A DNA stretch of 64,000 nt from Haladaptatus salinisoli (GTDB lineage: Archaea > Halobacteriota > Halobacteria > Halobacteriales > Haladaptataceae). Position 1 is the stretch's first letter. The number at the start of each line of letters is the position of its first letter. The position numbers were made by a program, and so were the translations under genes. Shown piece by piece: positions 35,056 to 44,194 of the stretch. The notes beneath the pieces were generated by a model, which was given only the letters and a program-made list of their open reading frames with translations, was not told the DNA's origin and ran no database searches. The DNA lies in NCBI RefSeq assembly GCF_020614375.1, contig NZ_CP085330.1:186001-250000 (forward strand), in the 5' to 3' direction.

Positions 35056-35554
35056 GATTCAAACTGGCTACATTCCCGGCGCACTCGGTCGTATCATCGA
35101 ACTCCACGAAACCTACTACAGCGAGTACTGGGATCTCGATTACGAGTTTTCACGTGAAGTCGCCGTAGAACTCGCGGAGTTTCTCGGGCGCTATGATGAT
35201 GCAGACAACCGACTCTGGTTGGTGATGAGTAACCCCGACACTGACGACGAACGGGAGGTCATGGGATCGCTCGTCATAGACGGTGGTCACAACGATGACG
35301 AAGAGGGCGCACGTCTCCGCTGGGTTGTCCTCGCACCAGAACTCCACGGGCAGGGCCTCGGCCGTGAATTGATGAATCGAGCAATAGCGTTCTGCGAAGA
35401 GGTTGGCTTCGAGCGGGTATATCTGTGGACGTATGAAGGTCTCGAAGCGGCGCGTCATCTATACGAGGAGCGCGGATTCACGCTCGTCGAAGAGGAGACT
35501 CGACAAGATTGGGGACCGGAAATCACCCACCAGAAATTCGAGATCTTCCTCTAA
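35048..35554 (+). CDS. GNAT-family N-acetyltransferase
   Basis: 168 residues with the GNAT fold. The N-terminal GYIPGALGRIIELHETYYSEYW and EVAVELAEFLGRYD are typical of the acetyltransferases often fused to MarR domains in bacteria. The acetyl-CoA loop is VVLAPELHGQGLGRELMNRAI (R/Q-x-x-G-x-G/A type), followed by VYLWTYEGLEAARHLYEERGF. It probably modifies a small molecule. The operator context links it to the DMT exporter. Confidence 0.85.
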   Translation: MPEIQTGYIPGALGRIIELHETYYSEYWDLDYEFSREVAVELAEFLGRYDDADNRLWLVMSNPDTDDEREVMGSLVIDGGHNDDEEGARLRWVVLAPELHGQGLGRELMNRAIAFCEEVGFERVYLWTYEGLEAARHLYEERGFTLVEEETRQDWGPEITHQKFEIFL

Positions 35555-36013
35555 ACGGTTCACTGTTTGATGGCCGAACGCAATCACCAAGGGAAACGAT
35601 ACAACCCCGCAAATACGTCATCACGGGTGCGAGAAACTGTACGCACCTGCCCCTTGGTTGGGAGTACCTTGGACAGTTTGGCCCGAATGTGATGTTCGAA
35701 GGTACGGGGTGTGGCGGTGTCGTGATCGTCGCTCTGCCTCGTCAGCGGGATGACTCGACCACCCCCGAGAACAGCGGTGTTCCCTTCTGGAACCAAAATA
35801 AGTAAGGGTCATTTGAGTGGAGTTGCGGGACGAACTTTCATCTTCAGCGGACCTATGATGCGTGGTTTCGGCCGAGTCAGTGAGGGAAGACTTTCTCAGA
35901 TCGGCCCTCAATTCCCCCGTCTTGTCGAACGAACAATAGTAACGAGGGACTTCTGAGATCGCCGACAGCGAAACTCTCAAACATCGGCTCTCTCCCGGAC
36001 TGAGTAATCTCGG
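35555..36013. other. Gene-free 460-bp stretch at a region boundary
   Basis: No supported gene between the GNAT gene and the aldehyde dehydrogenase. Several open frames exist on both strands but none has a clear family or haloarchaeal composition. It marks the junction of the accessory island with the sugar-degradation locus. Confidence 0.4.
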
Positions 36014-37462
36014 TCAGTAACTGTCGTACACCGTTTTCTCTATCGTGTAGAAGTCCAGTCCCGCGTCGCCCTGTTCGCGCCACGTCTCGCTGGAGGACCG
36101 CTTGAAGCCGCCGAAGGGGACGTGGAGTTCGAGGCCTGTCGTTTTCTCGTTTACCTTCACCACGCCGGCTTCCGCCTCGTCGACGAACCGGTTCGCTTCT
36201 GCGTGGTCGTCGGTGACGATGCTCGCCGAGAGGCCGTAGGAAACGTCGTTCGCCACCGCCAGGCCCCCGTCAAAGTCGCTCACCTCGATGACGGCGACGA
36301 CCGGTCCAAAGACCTCCTCTTGGGCGATGCGCATGTCCGGGGACACGTCGACGAACACGGTCGGTTCGACGAAGTAGCCCGACTCGACCTTCGCTCCCGC
36401 GGGGACGCCGCCGCCGGCGACCAGCGTCGCACCCTCGCCCTCGGCGATTTCAATGTACTTGAGTGTCGAGTCGCGTTCGCCTTGGCTTACCTGCGGCCCC
36501 ATCTCGTGCTCCGCGCCGGGACCGATATCGACCGACTTCGCACGGTCGACGAGTTCGTCGACGAACTCGTCGTAGACGCTCTCGTGGACGATGGCGCGGG
36601 AACACGCGGTACACGACTGACCGGTCGTCCCGAACCCCCCGTTGGCGACGATTGTCGCCGCCTCTGCCGGGTCGGCAGAGGACGCGACGACGGTCGGGTT
36701 CTTGCCGCCGAGTTCCGTCTGAACGCGCTTGCCCCCCTTGGTCGCTCGCTCGTAGACTATCTCTCCCACCTCGCTACTGCCGGTGAACGACACCGCGTCC
36801 ACCGCATCGTGTTCGATGAACTCGCTACCGATAGTGCTCCCCGATCCCGTGACGACGTTCAGCACGCCGTCGGGGAGACCCGCCTCCTCCAGCGCCCGCG
36901 CGAGTTCGAGGGCGACGCCGGGGGCTAACGACGCCGGTTTGAGAACGACCGTGTTCCCCGTTGCGAGCGCCGGCGCGAGCTTCCACGCGGGGATGGCGAT
37001 GGGGTAGTTCCATGGTGTGATAAGGGCGGCGACACCGACCGGTTCCTTGACCGTGTAGAGATTCTGATTCAGAGTGCTAGAGCATTTTATCGTTCCGCCG
37101 AGGTCGGCCGCCTTCCCGGCGAAGTAGTGGAAGATGTCGATAGCGCGTTGAACCTCCCCGCTGGCTTCTGCGTAGGCCTTGCCCTCCTCCGCGACGAGCA
37201 GATCCGTTAGTTCGTCCTTGCGGTCATCGAGCAGAACTCCAGCCGAGCGGAGAATTCTGCCGCGCTCCGGCCCGGGCGTCGCCGCCCACTCCGCCGCTAC
37301 GGCAGCGGCGGATTCGACTGCCTCGGTTGCGTCGTCTTCGGTGGAGGATTGATAGCGCGCGACGACCTCGCTCGGATTCGCAGGGTTCTCGACGTCGAAG
37401 GTTTCGCCAGATTTCGATTCGACCCACTCTCCGTTAACGTAATTCCGCTTGTACTCTGACAT
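36014..37462 (-). CDS. xacF: 2-oxoglutarate-semialdehyde dehydrogenase, XacF-like
   Basis: 482 residues from the ATG at 37462 (another ATG one codon earlier). ALDH-family features: the N-terminal YVNGEWVES, ITPWNYPIAIPAWKLAPALATGN for cofactor binding, FTGSSEVG, the catalytic Glu in TELGGKNP and the catalytic Cys in GTTGQSCTACSR, and a C-terminal HVPFGGFKRSSSE with FYTIEKTVY. In Haloferax the XacF enzyme oxidises 2-oxoglutarate semialdehyde to 2-oxoglutarate, the last step of oxidative pentose degradation. XacD-like and XacE-like genes 2.5-5 kb away support this assignment over other ALDHs. Confidence 0.8.
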   Translation of the reverse strand: MSEYKRNYVNGEWVESKSGETFDVENPANPSEVVARYQSSTEDDATEAVESAAAVAAEWAATPGPERGRILRSAGVLLDDRKDELTDLLVAEEGKAYAEASGEVQRAIDIFHYFAGKAADLGGTIKCSSTLNQNLYTVKEPVGVAALITPWNYPIAIPAWKLAPALATGNTVVLKPASLAPGVALELARALEEAGLPDGVLNVVTGSGSTIGSEFIEHDAVDAVSFTGSSEVGEIVYERATKGGKRVQTELGGKNPTVVASSADPAEAATIVANGGFGTTGQSCTACSRAIVHESVYDEFVDELVDRAKSVDIGPGAEHEMGPQVSQGERDSTLKYIEIAEGEGATLVAGGGVPAGAKVESGYFVEPTVFVDVSPDMRIAQEEVFGPVVAVIEVSDFDGGLAVANDVSYGLSASIVTDDHAEANRFVDEAEAGVVKVNEKTTGLELHVPFGGFKRSSSETWREQGDAGLDFYTIEKTVYDSY

Positions 37463-37623
37463 CATACGCCGATTCTTGTCGACCCTATACGATTCTTTCG
37501 GTACGAGGAGGTTTGACGCCGACAAACCGCGATGCCGGAAGTCCACTGCACCTTCGCCGGTCACCTCGAATTTAAAGTCATGGCAGTTAATGACTACCTG
37601 TGCCGCGTCAGACAGCGGACTGA

Positions 37624-38175
37624 GTGGTGTGGGAGTCGGGAACCCTTCAGATTGTGAGGGTGGGACTCGGCTGGAGGACGTGCGAGCAGACCATCCCGGC
37701 GGTCAAACAGCCGAAGTTTTGTGAGACGACCGCCGCCAGTGGAAGCCGCGAAAGGGCCAAAGACGTCGCCGACGAAACCTCGACCGTCACCGTAGCCATC
37801 ACCTACGAGGAGTTCGTCGACGACGAGGCGATAGGGGTGTGCGATGTGGTGTACGTCTGTACGCCGGACGTGTATCACCTCCTCTACGTGGCAGTTGCGT
37901 CCGAACACAGGAAGGCAATTCTCCGCGAGAAGTCGGTAGAGGCGACGCTGGACCGAGCCGAAAAACTCGTCGCGGCCACCGAGAACGTACCGCTGATGAT
38001 CCCCTATCGAATGTAGACTGACCCCTAAGTTCGTCGAATGCGCAAACTCGTCCGCGACGGAGCGATCGGCGACCGGGTCGCCGTCCGTGGTCACATGGGG
38101 CAGCGGATGCTCGACGTGGTTTCGACCGACCTCGACCAGTGGCGACTCGACTCGGAACTGGCCGGCTCCTCCTAA
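37624..38175 (+). pseudogene. XacA-like sugar dehydrogenase (GFO/IDH/MocA), decayed
   Basis: A single frame shows the N-terminal half of a GFO/IDH/MocA oxidoreductase: VRVGLGWRTCEQTIPAVKQ, GSRERAKDVADET, CDVVYVCTPDVYHLLYV, KAILREKSVEAT and MIPYRM. A TAG at 38014 and a TAA at 38026 interrupt the usual Y-R-M-Q-T-x-P run, after which [19 protein letters not shown] and [11 protein letters not shown] continue to a stop at 38173. The start is shortened and the C-terminal half is deleted, ending 30 bases before the next gene. XacA-type enzymes perform the first step of pentose oxidation. Confidence 0.78.
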
Positions 38176-38205
38176 TTTTATATTTCCCCGATGTGACGTG
38201 AGCGT

Positions 38206-38967
38206 ATGGCCCAAATTGTCATCACCGGTGCGGCAGGAAGCGTCGGTTCAGTTGCTCGCAGTGGACTACAAGATCACGATGTGACCCCCGTCACCCATCG
38301 CGAGCACGACAATCTCGATAGTATCGTGCTTGATGTGGAAGATCGAGTGGCCCTCATGACAGCTTTCGAGGATCAGGATATAGTTGTCCACCTCGCCGGG
38401 AACCCCTCGCCGGAGGCCGAGTGGGAGAGCGTGTTGTCCACGAACATCGGCGGGACGTACAATATATACGAGGCGGCGCTAGCCAACGATGTCGACCGAG
38501 TCGTGTTCGCAAGCACGAACCATATTCATCAGATGTACAACATCGATCAGCGTAGCCGACCGGAGACGGTCCGCGAGAACGCGACCGCCGTCAGACCCGA
38601 CGCGCCACACCGCCCGGATTCGTACTACGCCGTCAGCAAGGTCGCTGGTGAGGCGCTGGGGAACTACTACGCGATGCGACATGGACTTGAGGTCGTCAAC
38701 CTCCGGATTGGGTGGCTCCTGACGGAGGAAGAATTACTTGAGCGCCAAGCTGACGATTCAGCAATTGCACGCTACGCTCGCGCAATGTGGTTGAGTCCAG
38801 ACGACTGCAGGGACGGTATACGAAAGGCGGTCGAGACGCCGCTAGATCGGAACCCCGTCTCGGTGAACCTGGTGTCTGCCAACCAGGAGCGATACCTCTC
38901 GATAACCGAAACGCAGCGCCAACTGGGGTACGCCCCGGTCGACAACTCAGCCACTGTTGTGGAGTAA
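38206..38967 (+). CDS. NAD(P)-dependent sugar or uronate dehydrogenase, extended SDR
   Basis: 253 residues. The Rossmann motif is IVITGAAGSVGS; VHLAGNPSPEAEWESVLSTNIGGTYN and VVFASTNHIHQM follow, and the catalytic pair is in PDSYYAVSKVAGE (Tyr-x-x-x-Lys). The TAR-like end AMWLSPDDC and YLSITETQRQLGYAPVDNSA is that of the haloarchaeal Azf (glucose-6-phosphate dehydrogenase) and uronate-dehydrogenase group. Placed directly behind a dead XacA-like gene and before an IclR regulator, it is a candidate first dehydrogenase for the sugar handled by this locus; the substrate is inference. Confidence 0.75.
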   Translation: MAQIVITGAAGSVGSVARSGLQDHDVTPVTHREHDNLDSIVLDVEDRVALMTAFEDQDIVVHLAGNPSPEAEWESVLSTNIGGTYNIYEAALANDVDRVVFASTNHIHQMYNIDQRSRPETVRENATAVRPDAPHRPDSYYAVSKVAGEALGNYYAMRHGLEVVNLRIGWLLTEEELLERQADDSAIARYARAMWLSPDDCRDGIRKAVETPLDRNPVSVNLVSANQERYLSITETQRQLGYAPVDNSATVVE

Positions 38968-39084
38968 TAACTCCATACTACTCCCGATCGTGGGACGGTC
39001 AGTCGCGACTCAAATATTCAAGGACGGAAGCAACATAACGGTGATACGGCTGTTTACTCAAACAGCGAACGCTTTTCGATACAC

Positions 39085-39101
39085 TTCCGGCATCACCGGA
39101 A
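39085..39101. promoter_or_regulatory. 17-bp palindrome, copy 1 (upstream of the IclR gene)
   Basis: TTCCGGCATCACCGGAA: perfect 6-bp arms around five bases, 34 bases before the IclR start. It matches two more sites between the XacD-like and XacE-like genes; consensus TTCCGNNATNACCGGAA fits all three except one position. Confidence 0.6.
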
Positions 39102-39135
39102 CGATTATATGGATAAATTTCATCTGTTGTAGCGC

Positions 39136-39897
39136 ATGCCAACGCAAGACACACCAGTCCAGGCGACTCAAACCACGATTCGCATCATCGAGGCATTACG
39201 TGAACTCGAAACCGCTGGCATCTCCGATATTGCCGACTACCTCTCCGTGCCAACGAGCACGGCTTTCGATCACCTGCGGACGCTCGAACGGAACGAGTTC
39301 GTCCGCAAGGAGGGCAACAAATACATTCTCGGAACCCGATTCTTGGAGATCGGCGGGTACTGCCGAAACAACGATCACCTCTACCAAATCGCCGAACCAG
39401 AAATACAGAAGATGGCCCACAAGACGGGCGAACACGCGAATCTCATGATAGAGGAATTCGGTCGGGGAATCTTCTACGCAAAGGCCGAAGGAGAAGATGC
39501 GTTCCAACTCGATACACACATCGGCAAACAAGTTCATCTTCAGACCACCGGTGCGGGGAAGGCTATTCTCGCCGAACTTCCCAAAGAGCGGGTGGAAGAA
39601 ATCATCGACATTCACGGCCTCCCAGCGATTACCGAAAATACCATTACCGATAGAGACGTCCTTTTTGAGGAACTTGACACGGTTCGGGAGCAAGGGTTTG
39701 CGACGGATACCGAAGAACGGATTCAGGGTGTTCGATGCGTGGGTGCGGCGCTCACCGAAAGCAGTGGCGAGGTGATTGGCGCGGTGAGCGTCTCTGGTCC
39801 GAAGAGTGGAATGAAGGACAAGGATTTCTTCGAGAACATTCCGGAGTTGGTTTTGCGAACTGCAAACGTCATTGAGGTGAATATGAAATATCGATAA
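39136..39897 (+). CDS. IclR-family regulator, XacR-like
   Basis: 253 residues. N-terminal winged helix (QATQTTIRIIEALRELETAG, IADYLSVPTSTAFDHLRTLERNEFV) followed by the IclR effector domain (EHANLMIEEFGRGIFY, GAGKAILAELP, GVRCVGAALTESSGEVIGAVSVSGP). In Haloferax volcanii the IclR protein XacR activates the pentose genes; this homologue sits between the SDR and XacD-like genes and has the 17-bp palindrome at its own promoter. Control of the divergent xacD/xacE pair is therefore likely. Confidence 0.85.
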   Translation: MPTQDTPVQATQTTIRIIEALRELETAGISDIADYLSVPTSTAFDHLRTLERNEFVRKEGNKYILGTRFLEIGGYCRNNDHLYQIAEPEIQKMAHKTGEHANLMIEEFGRGIFYAKAEGEDAFQLDTHIGKQVHLQTTGAGKAILAELPKERVEEIIDIHGLPAITENTITDRDVLFEELDTVREQGFATDTEERIQGVRCVGAALTESSGEVIGAVSVSGPKSGMKDKDFFENIPELVLRTANVIEVNMKYR

Positions 39898-39940
39898 TGT
39901 GACCGCATATGATCGTCTTCCGATAAAATTGAACGATCCG

Positions 39941-41110
39941 TTAATTCAGTTGGCGTGTCTCCCAGTCCTTTTCGAAGAGGTTGATGGTGTGTACGTGATC
40001 CTCGCTGTACTTGTGTTCCTCGACCATGTCCATGTCGAGTTCAATACCGTAGCCTGAGCCGTCTGGGATGTGGACGTGGCCGTCCTGTACGGATACTGGT
40101 TCTTGTAAGAGGTCATCGACCCATTCGACGTCGTACGTTTGGAACACTTCTTGGATCATGAAGTTCGGGACGGTCGCACACAGATGCGCGTAGATTGCCG
40201 TCGCGACCGGCCCCTGCGGGTTATGCGGTGCGAAGCTGACGTGATCTGCCTCGGCGATGCCTGCAATTTTCTTTCCTTCGGTTACACCACCAGTGTTCAT
40301 CAGATCTGGCTGAACGATATCAACGTCAGTTCGGGTGACCAACTCGAAGAAGTCGTGTTTTGTCATATGGCGTTCGCCCGTTGCGATGGGGATCGGCGAT
40401 TTGTCAGCTACTTCCCCGAGACTGTTGATAGAGTCCGGTGGACAAGGCTCTTCGAACCACGTCGGTTCGAACTCGTCGAGTTTGCGTGCAACGTCGACGG
40501 CTTGACCGGCGGTGAAGCGGCCATGGCCCTCAATGAGCAAGTCGACGTCCGGCCCAACAGCTTCTCTAACAGCCCGGACGATGTCGACTGAGTGGTTAAG
40601 TTCCTTTTTACTCATTCGCTGCCAGGCGGTACTGAAGGGATCGAACTTCATCGCGTCGTACCCGTCGTCGACGACACGTTTTGCTGCTCGGGCGAACCCT
40701 TCCGGTTGCCCGTCAGCATCGGTGTACCAACCGTTTGCGTACGCGCGCAGCCGGTCACCGTGAACCTTCCCACCGAGGAGTTCATAAACGGGCTTATCGA
40801 GCAGCTTTCCCTTGATGTCCCAGCAGGCCATGTCCACTGCCGAACAGACCGTCGTGTTAATGACGTTCTTCGAGAACCACTCATCGCGGTACATCTCCAG
40901 CCAAATTTGCTCAGTGTCGAATGGATCCTTCCCGATAAAGTAGCTCGACATCTCCTCGATTGCTGCTGCGACCGTCCGCGGTTTATCGTGTGTTGTGGCC
41001 TCTGCGAGTCCGGTGACACCCGCATCGGTTTCGAGCTGGACGAATACCCATGGTTTCCATGGATTCGCGACGATATACGTTTCTACGTCTGTGATACTCG
41101 TCTGCGACAT
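39941..41110 (-). CDS. xacD: Pentonate dehydratase, enolase superfamily, XacD-like
   Basis: 389 residues from the ATG at 41110. Mandelate-racemase-type enolase family: N-terminal lid domain with KPWVFVQLETDAGVTGLAE, then the barrel with YDAMKFDPF, the metal ligands in DLLIEGHGRF, WFEEPCPPDS and IATGERHMTKHDF, and the His-containing VSFAPHNPQGPVATA. XacD removes water from D-xylonate or L-arabinonate to give the 2-keto-3-deoxy acid. It is divergent from the XacE-like gene across a 307-bp region holding two copies of the 17-bp palindrome. Confidence 0.82.
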   Translation of the reverse strand: MSQTSITDVETYIVANPWKPWVFVQLETDAGVTGLAEATTHDKPRTVAAAIEEMSSYFIGKDPFDTEQIWLEMYRDEWFSKNVINTTVCSAVDMACWDIKGKLLDKPVYELLGGKVHGDRLRAYANGWYTDADGQPEGFARAAKRVVDDGYDAMKFDPFSTAWQRMSKKELNHSVDIVRAVREAVGPDVDLLIEGHGRFTAGQAVDVARKLDEFEPTWFEEPCPPDSINSLGEVADKSPIPIATGERHMTKHDFFELVTRTDVDIVQPDLMNTGGVTEGKKIAGIAEADHVSFAPHNPQGPVATAIYAHLCATVPNFMIQEVFQTYDVEWVDDLLQEPVSVQDGHVHIPDGSGYGIELDMDMVEEHKYSEDHVHTINLFEKDWETRQLN

Positions 41111-41218
41111 ACATGAATGGGGGATAAGCGACGTATTAAATCCACCGACTCCTCTCAAGTTAGGGAGTTATCTTGATCACCGGTACTATAGCCGTTCCCA
41201 CTCAGATTGTAGCGCTGT

Positions 41219-41235
41219 TTCCGTTATTACCGGAA
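41219..41235. promoter_or_regulatory. 17-bp palindrome, copy 2 (xacD side)
   Basis: TTCCGTTATTACCGGAA inside a longer inverted repeat with arms GTTTCCG and CGGAAAC (41217-41237). It lies 108 bases upstream of the XacD-like start. Confidence 0.6.
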
Positions 41236-41332
41236 ACGAAGTACGCAGCTGAATCACACTAAAACGGAGTGTTTCACGTCCGAACTCCTACCCATTACAG
41301 AAATAGAATTGTAACGCCAAGGCGCTTGTGTT

Positions 41333-41349
41333 TTCCGCTCATACCGGAA
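41333..41349. promoter_or_regulatory. 17-bp palindrome, copy 3 (xacE side)
   Basis: TTCCGCTCATACCGGAA, 68 bases upstream of the XacE-like ATG at 41418. Same arms and spacing as the other two copies. Confidence 0.6.
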
Positions 41350-41417
41350 GCATAGCTTTAATTCAACTCATCTCCGGAAGAGAAAGGTATTTGTGAACAG
41401 CTCTCCGTGGAAGGAGT

Positions 41418-42296
41418 ATGCGATATTATCGCATCGAACGAGAAGACTCCGTCTCACTCATCGCACGTGAGGATTCGACAGCATACGATCTTACAGCGAC
41501 CGACCAAAGTCCCACCTCTTTCATCGAGTTGGCTTCTGCAGCGTCGCTGACCGACAGACGTATCGATGAAGTTGCCACCGACTTGGCGGAAGATGCTCCG
41601 ATCGTAGACATCGAGACCGTCCGAACGCACCTTGTCCGTCCTATTGACCCCGACGAAGTGTGGGGAGCTGGGGTAACGTATGCCATCAGCCAAGAGGCGC
41701 GACAGGACAAAGGCGGACTCGCCGAGTCATACGTAAACGCTTACGAGGCTGACCGCCCCGAAGTATATCTCAAGGGAACCCCGAGTCGGACAGTTGGACC
41801 GAACGACGCAATTGGTATTCGGGGTGACTCCAATTGGGATGTCCCGGAACCGGAACTCACCTTGATACTCTATAAGGGGGACATCGTCGGCTACACCGTC
41901 GGAAACGACGTCTGTAGTCGAGATATCGAACAAGAGAATCTGCTCTATCTCCCACAGAGCAAGATCTACTCGAAGAGCTGTGCAATCGGTCCCTGTATTG
42001 CAACCGAGGAGACCGTTGGGGATCCGCTTGACGTGAAGATGGAACTGACCATTACACGCGACGGTGGAACCGTCTTCCGAGACTCTACTTCAACGAGCGA
42101 AATGGTTCGAACCTGTGAGGAACTGGCCTCGTATTTCAGCCGTTACAACAAAGTCCCGGAACTGACGGCACTGCTGACGGGAACCTCGATCATCCCCCCT
42201 GACAACGTAACGCTTGAAGAAGGTGACCAAGTCGCTATCGAAATCGAGAATATCGGAACCCTCGAAAACACCGTCGAGACTCTCGAAATTTCCTAA
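41418..42296 (+). CDS. xacE: 2-keto-3-deoxypentonate dehydratase, FAH family, XacE-like
   Basis: 292 residues. FAH-fold signatures: VWGAGVTYAISQEAR, EVYLKGTPSRTVG, the metal ligands in DSNWDVPEPELTLIL, VGYTVGNDVCSRDIEQEN and YSKSCAIGPCI, and a closing GTSIIPPDNVTLEEGDQVAIEIENIG (read as two halves). XacE converts 2-keto-3-deoxy-xylonate or -arabinonate to 2-oxoglutarate semialdehyde, the substrate of XacF. Gene pairing with XacD and the shared palindromes support this function. Confidence 0.85.
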   Translation: MRYYRIEREDSVSLIAREDSTAYDLTATDQSPTSFIELASAASLTDRRIDEVATDLAEDAPIVDIETVRTHLVRPIDPDEVWGAGVTYAISQEARQDKGGLAESYVNAYEADRPEVYLKGTPSRTVGPNDAIGIRGDSNWDVPEPELTLILYKGDIVGYTVGNDVCSRDIEQENLLYLPQSKIYSKSCAIGPCIATEETVGDPLDVKMELTITRDGGTVFRDSTSTSEMVRTCEELASYFSRYNKVPELTALLTGTSIIPPDNVTLEEGDQVAIEIENIGTLENTVETLEIS

Positions 42297-42379
42297 GAAT
42301 CAAAGTCGCCATTAATAGTCCACGCCCGACGCCACTATAAGATTGACACCACTTTGGCATCCAAGCCGGCGATGAAGCT

Positions 42380-42406
42380 CGGTATCCCATTTTAGTTGGG
42401 ATACCG
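42380..42406. other. Perfect 10-bp stem-loop between xacE and the GH93-like gene
   Basis: CGGTATCCCA and TGGGATACCG pair exactly around the loop TTTTAGT. It lies 84 bases after the XacE-like stop and 136 bases before the next start. It could end transcription, process the RNA or bind a regulator; no poly-T run follows directly. Confidence 0.5.
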
Positions 42407-42541
42407 CCAACATCACCTGTCAACCGTCTTCTCGACGGTCTGGGTGCGTAGTGATGTCGTGCCGCTAGTCCCACTTTGATATCACCAAAATGTTTATTAC
42501 TATTAATACCAATTGTACTGAATACAGTAACGGTGATACAC

Positions 42542-43867
42542 ATGACATTACGTGATGAGAAGCAACACCAGACGGTAGACAGGCGAAGCTTCCTGTCGAA
42601 ATCAACCGGTATCGTGGGCGGAGTGACCGTGATCGCAGGCGGTAAAGGTCACGCTGCCGCCGAATCCATGGGTCGCTCGTCGAGATCAAACAGCGAACGG
42701 GCGCATCGTGGTGATGCCCTGTTCAGGCCAGCAGAGTGGGCCAAACCGTACGGGACAATGTATCCTCGTGCGACGCGGTTGAATCACGATGACTCAGGAC
42801 GTGACACGTTGCTGGCGACATTCGAACACTATGAGAGTTGGGGACGGCCGCCAGAGTACGACGATAAGCCGTATTTCCCGATCTACCGTAGCGTGAACGG
42901 TGGTCAGACGTGGTCAAAGTTCTCGGAGCTCCGCGATACGCAGAGTGAGTGGGGGCTCCGATACCAGCCTAACCTCTTCGAACTACCGACCGACGTCGGT
43001 CCTTGGGACGCCGGAACGGTACTCGCAGGTGTGAATTCGATCCCGAACGATCTATCTGAAACGTCGCTCGAACTCTACGCGAGCGAAGACCACGGGAAGA
43101 CGTGGGAATACGTAAGTACGATCGTGACCGGCGGTGAAGCTAGGCCCGCAGAGGACGATCCGGTCTGGGAACCGGAATTCGCTATCTCTACAGACGGGGA
43201 CCTTGTGTGTTACTACTCGGTCGAACGAGACGGATACTGGACACAGCGCCTCGCACACAAGGCGTCGTCTAACGGCGGTCTAACGTGGGAGTCTGAGACC
43301 ATCGACGTAGCCCTCGAAGACAGACGGCCTGGAATGCCTGTCGTCCAGAAGCTCCCGAACGGGAGCTACATGATGGCCTGCGAGATTGTCGTCCCTGGTG
43401 GGGAGGTCCACGTCCGCACGTCGCCGGATGGCCTCGACTGGGGCGATCCGTCGGATCCCGGTACCCTCGTCGAGACGAACGATGGCCGGCAGCTCTGGAA
43501 CGGACCCAGCATCACGTGGACGCCCCGGGGAGGTCCCGACGGAACGGTCCTCGTAGCGGCGAAGACGCTCCGCTATGGCGACGGAAGTCAGGCACCTGGA
43601 AGCGGCCGGACACTCCTCACTACGACCGACCTTTCCGGGAAAGGGGAGTGGACCCCGGTTTCAGGACCATTGTGGTACGACGACGAGATCGACGTCGAAG
43701 AGCAGTACCCCGACGCGGAATCGGCCGCAGGCGTCGGTTGGACGACCGACTTAGTCGTCTCGGAGAACGGGAAACAACTGCTCTCAATAACGTCGACGTA
43801 CGCCAGCGAGGTCGATCTCTGTGAGATCAGATACGCGAAGCGGCCGCTACCGCTAAAAGACGTGTAG
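42542..43867 (+). CDS. GH93-like exo-alpha-1,5-L-arabinanase / sialidase-fold glycosidase, Tat-exported
   Basis: 441 residues from the ATG at 42542. The twin-arginine signal is DRRSFLSKSTGIVGG. The mature part is a BNR-type propeller with Asp-box-like repeats (SVNGGQTWSKF, SEDHGKTWEYV, SSNGGLTWESE) and landmarks MYPRATRLNHDD, LRYQPNLFELP, VWEPEFAISTDGDLVCYYS and RPGMPVVQKLPNGSYMMACE, which fit GH93 exo-arabinanases better than true sialidases. GH93 releases arabinobiose from linear arabinan. Export would let it act outside the cell ahead of the ABC importer. The GH number is inferred, not searched. Confidence 0.7.
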   Translation: MTLRDEKQHQTVDRRSFLSKSTGIVGGVTVIAGGKGHAAAESMGRSSRSNSERAHRGDALFRPAEWAKPYGTMYPRATRLNHDDSGRDTLLATFEHYESWGRPPEYDDKPYFPIYRSVNGGQTWSKFSELRDTQSEWGLRYQPNLFELPTDVGPWDAGTVLAGVNSIPNDLSETSLELYASEDHGKTWEYVSTIVTGGEARPAEDDPVWEPEFAISTDGDLVCYYSVERDGYWTQRLAHKASSNGGLTWESETIDVALEDRRPGMPVVQKLPNGSYMMACEIVVPGGEVHVRTSPDGLDWGDPSDPGTLVETNDGRQLWNGPSITWTPRGGPDGTVLVAAKTLRYGDGSQAPGSGRTLLTTTDLSGKGEWTPVSGPLWYDDEIDVEEQYPDAESAAGVGWTTDLVVSENGKQLLSITSTYASEVDLCEIRYAKRPLPLKDV

Positions 43868-44194
43868 CGATCGCAGCAGGCCCTCTCTCTGACTTTCTCC
43901 ACACGGACATTCGCGCTTCGTGTTTGTGCTCTCTGTGTTGGGACAAAGCCGGTGAACTCCCGTTCTGGCCACATCGCTCCGACCGCACCGTTCACCGTCC
44001 GTAACCGTCGACCAAACGAATCAGAGAACCGCGATCGGAACCGTCGCTTCGTCCGGGCGGCCGTCTGATACGCCCGGTACCAACGGGGCGGACTTCGCCG
44101 ACGGCAGCAAGTGATCCGGTTCATCGACCGGTAGAATACCCTGATGGGTGGGTTATCCACCAACTGTTATGTGCATCGCCCCTGATCCACAGGT
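43868..44194. other. Gene-free 327-bp stretch
   Basis: No supported coding frame between the GH93-like gene and the aldo/keto reductase. Nothing distinctive was seen; the promoter of the following gene must lie near its right end. Confidence 0.4.

Noticed and set aside
35509..35805. Plus-strand 98-codon frame after the GNAT gene
   Set aside because: It overlaps the end of the GNAT gene in another frame and shows no family pattern or acidic bias; a competing minus-strand frame is equally open.
42542..43867. True sialidase for sialic acid
   Set aside because: Propeller repeats alone fit, but no sialic acid catabolism genes are present, while arabinan-active enzymes surround it; GH93 is the better reading.
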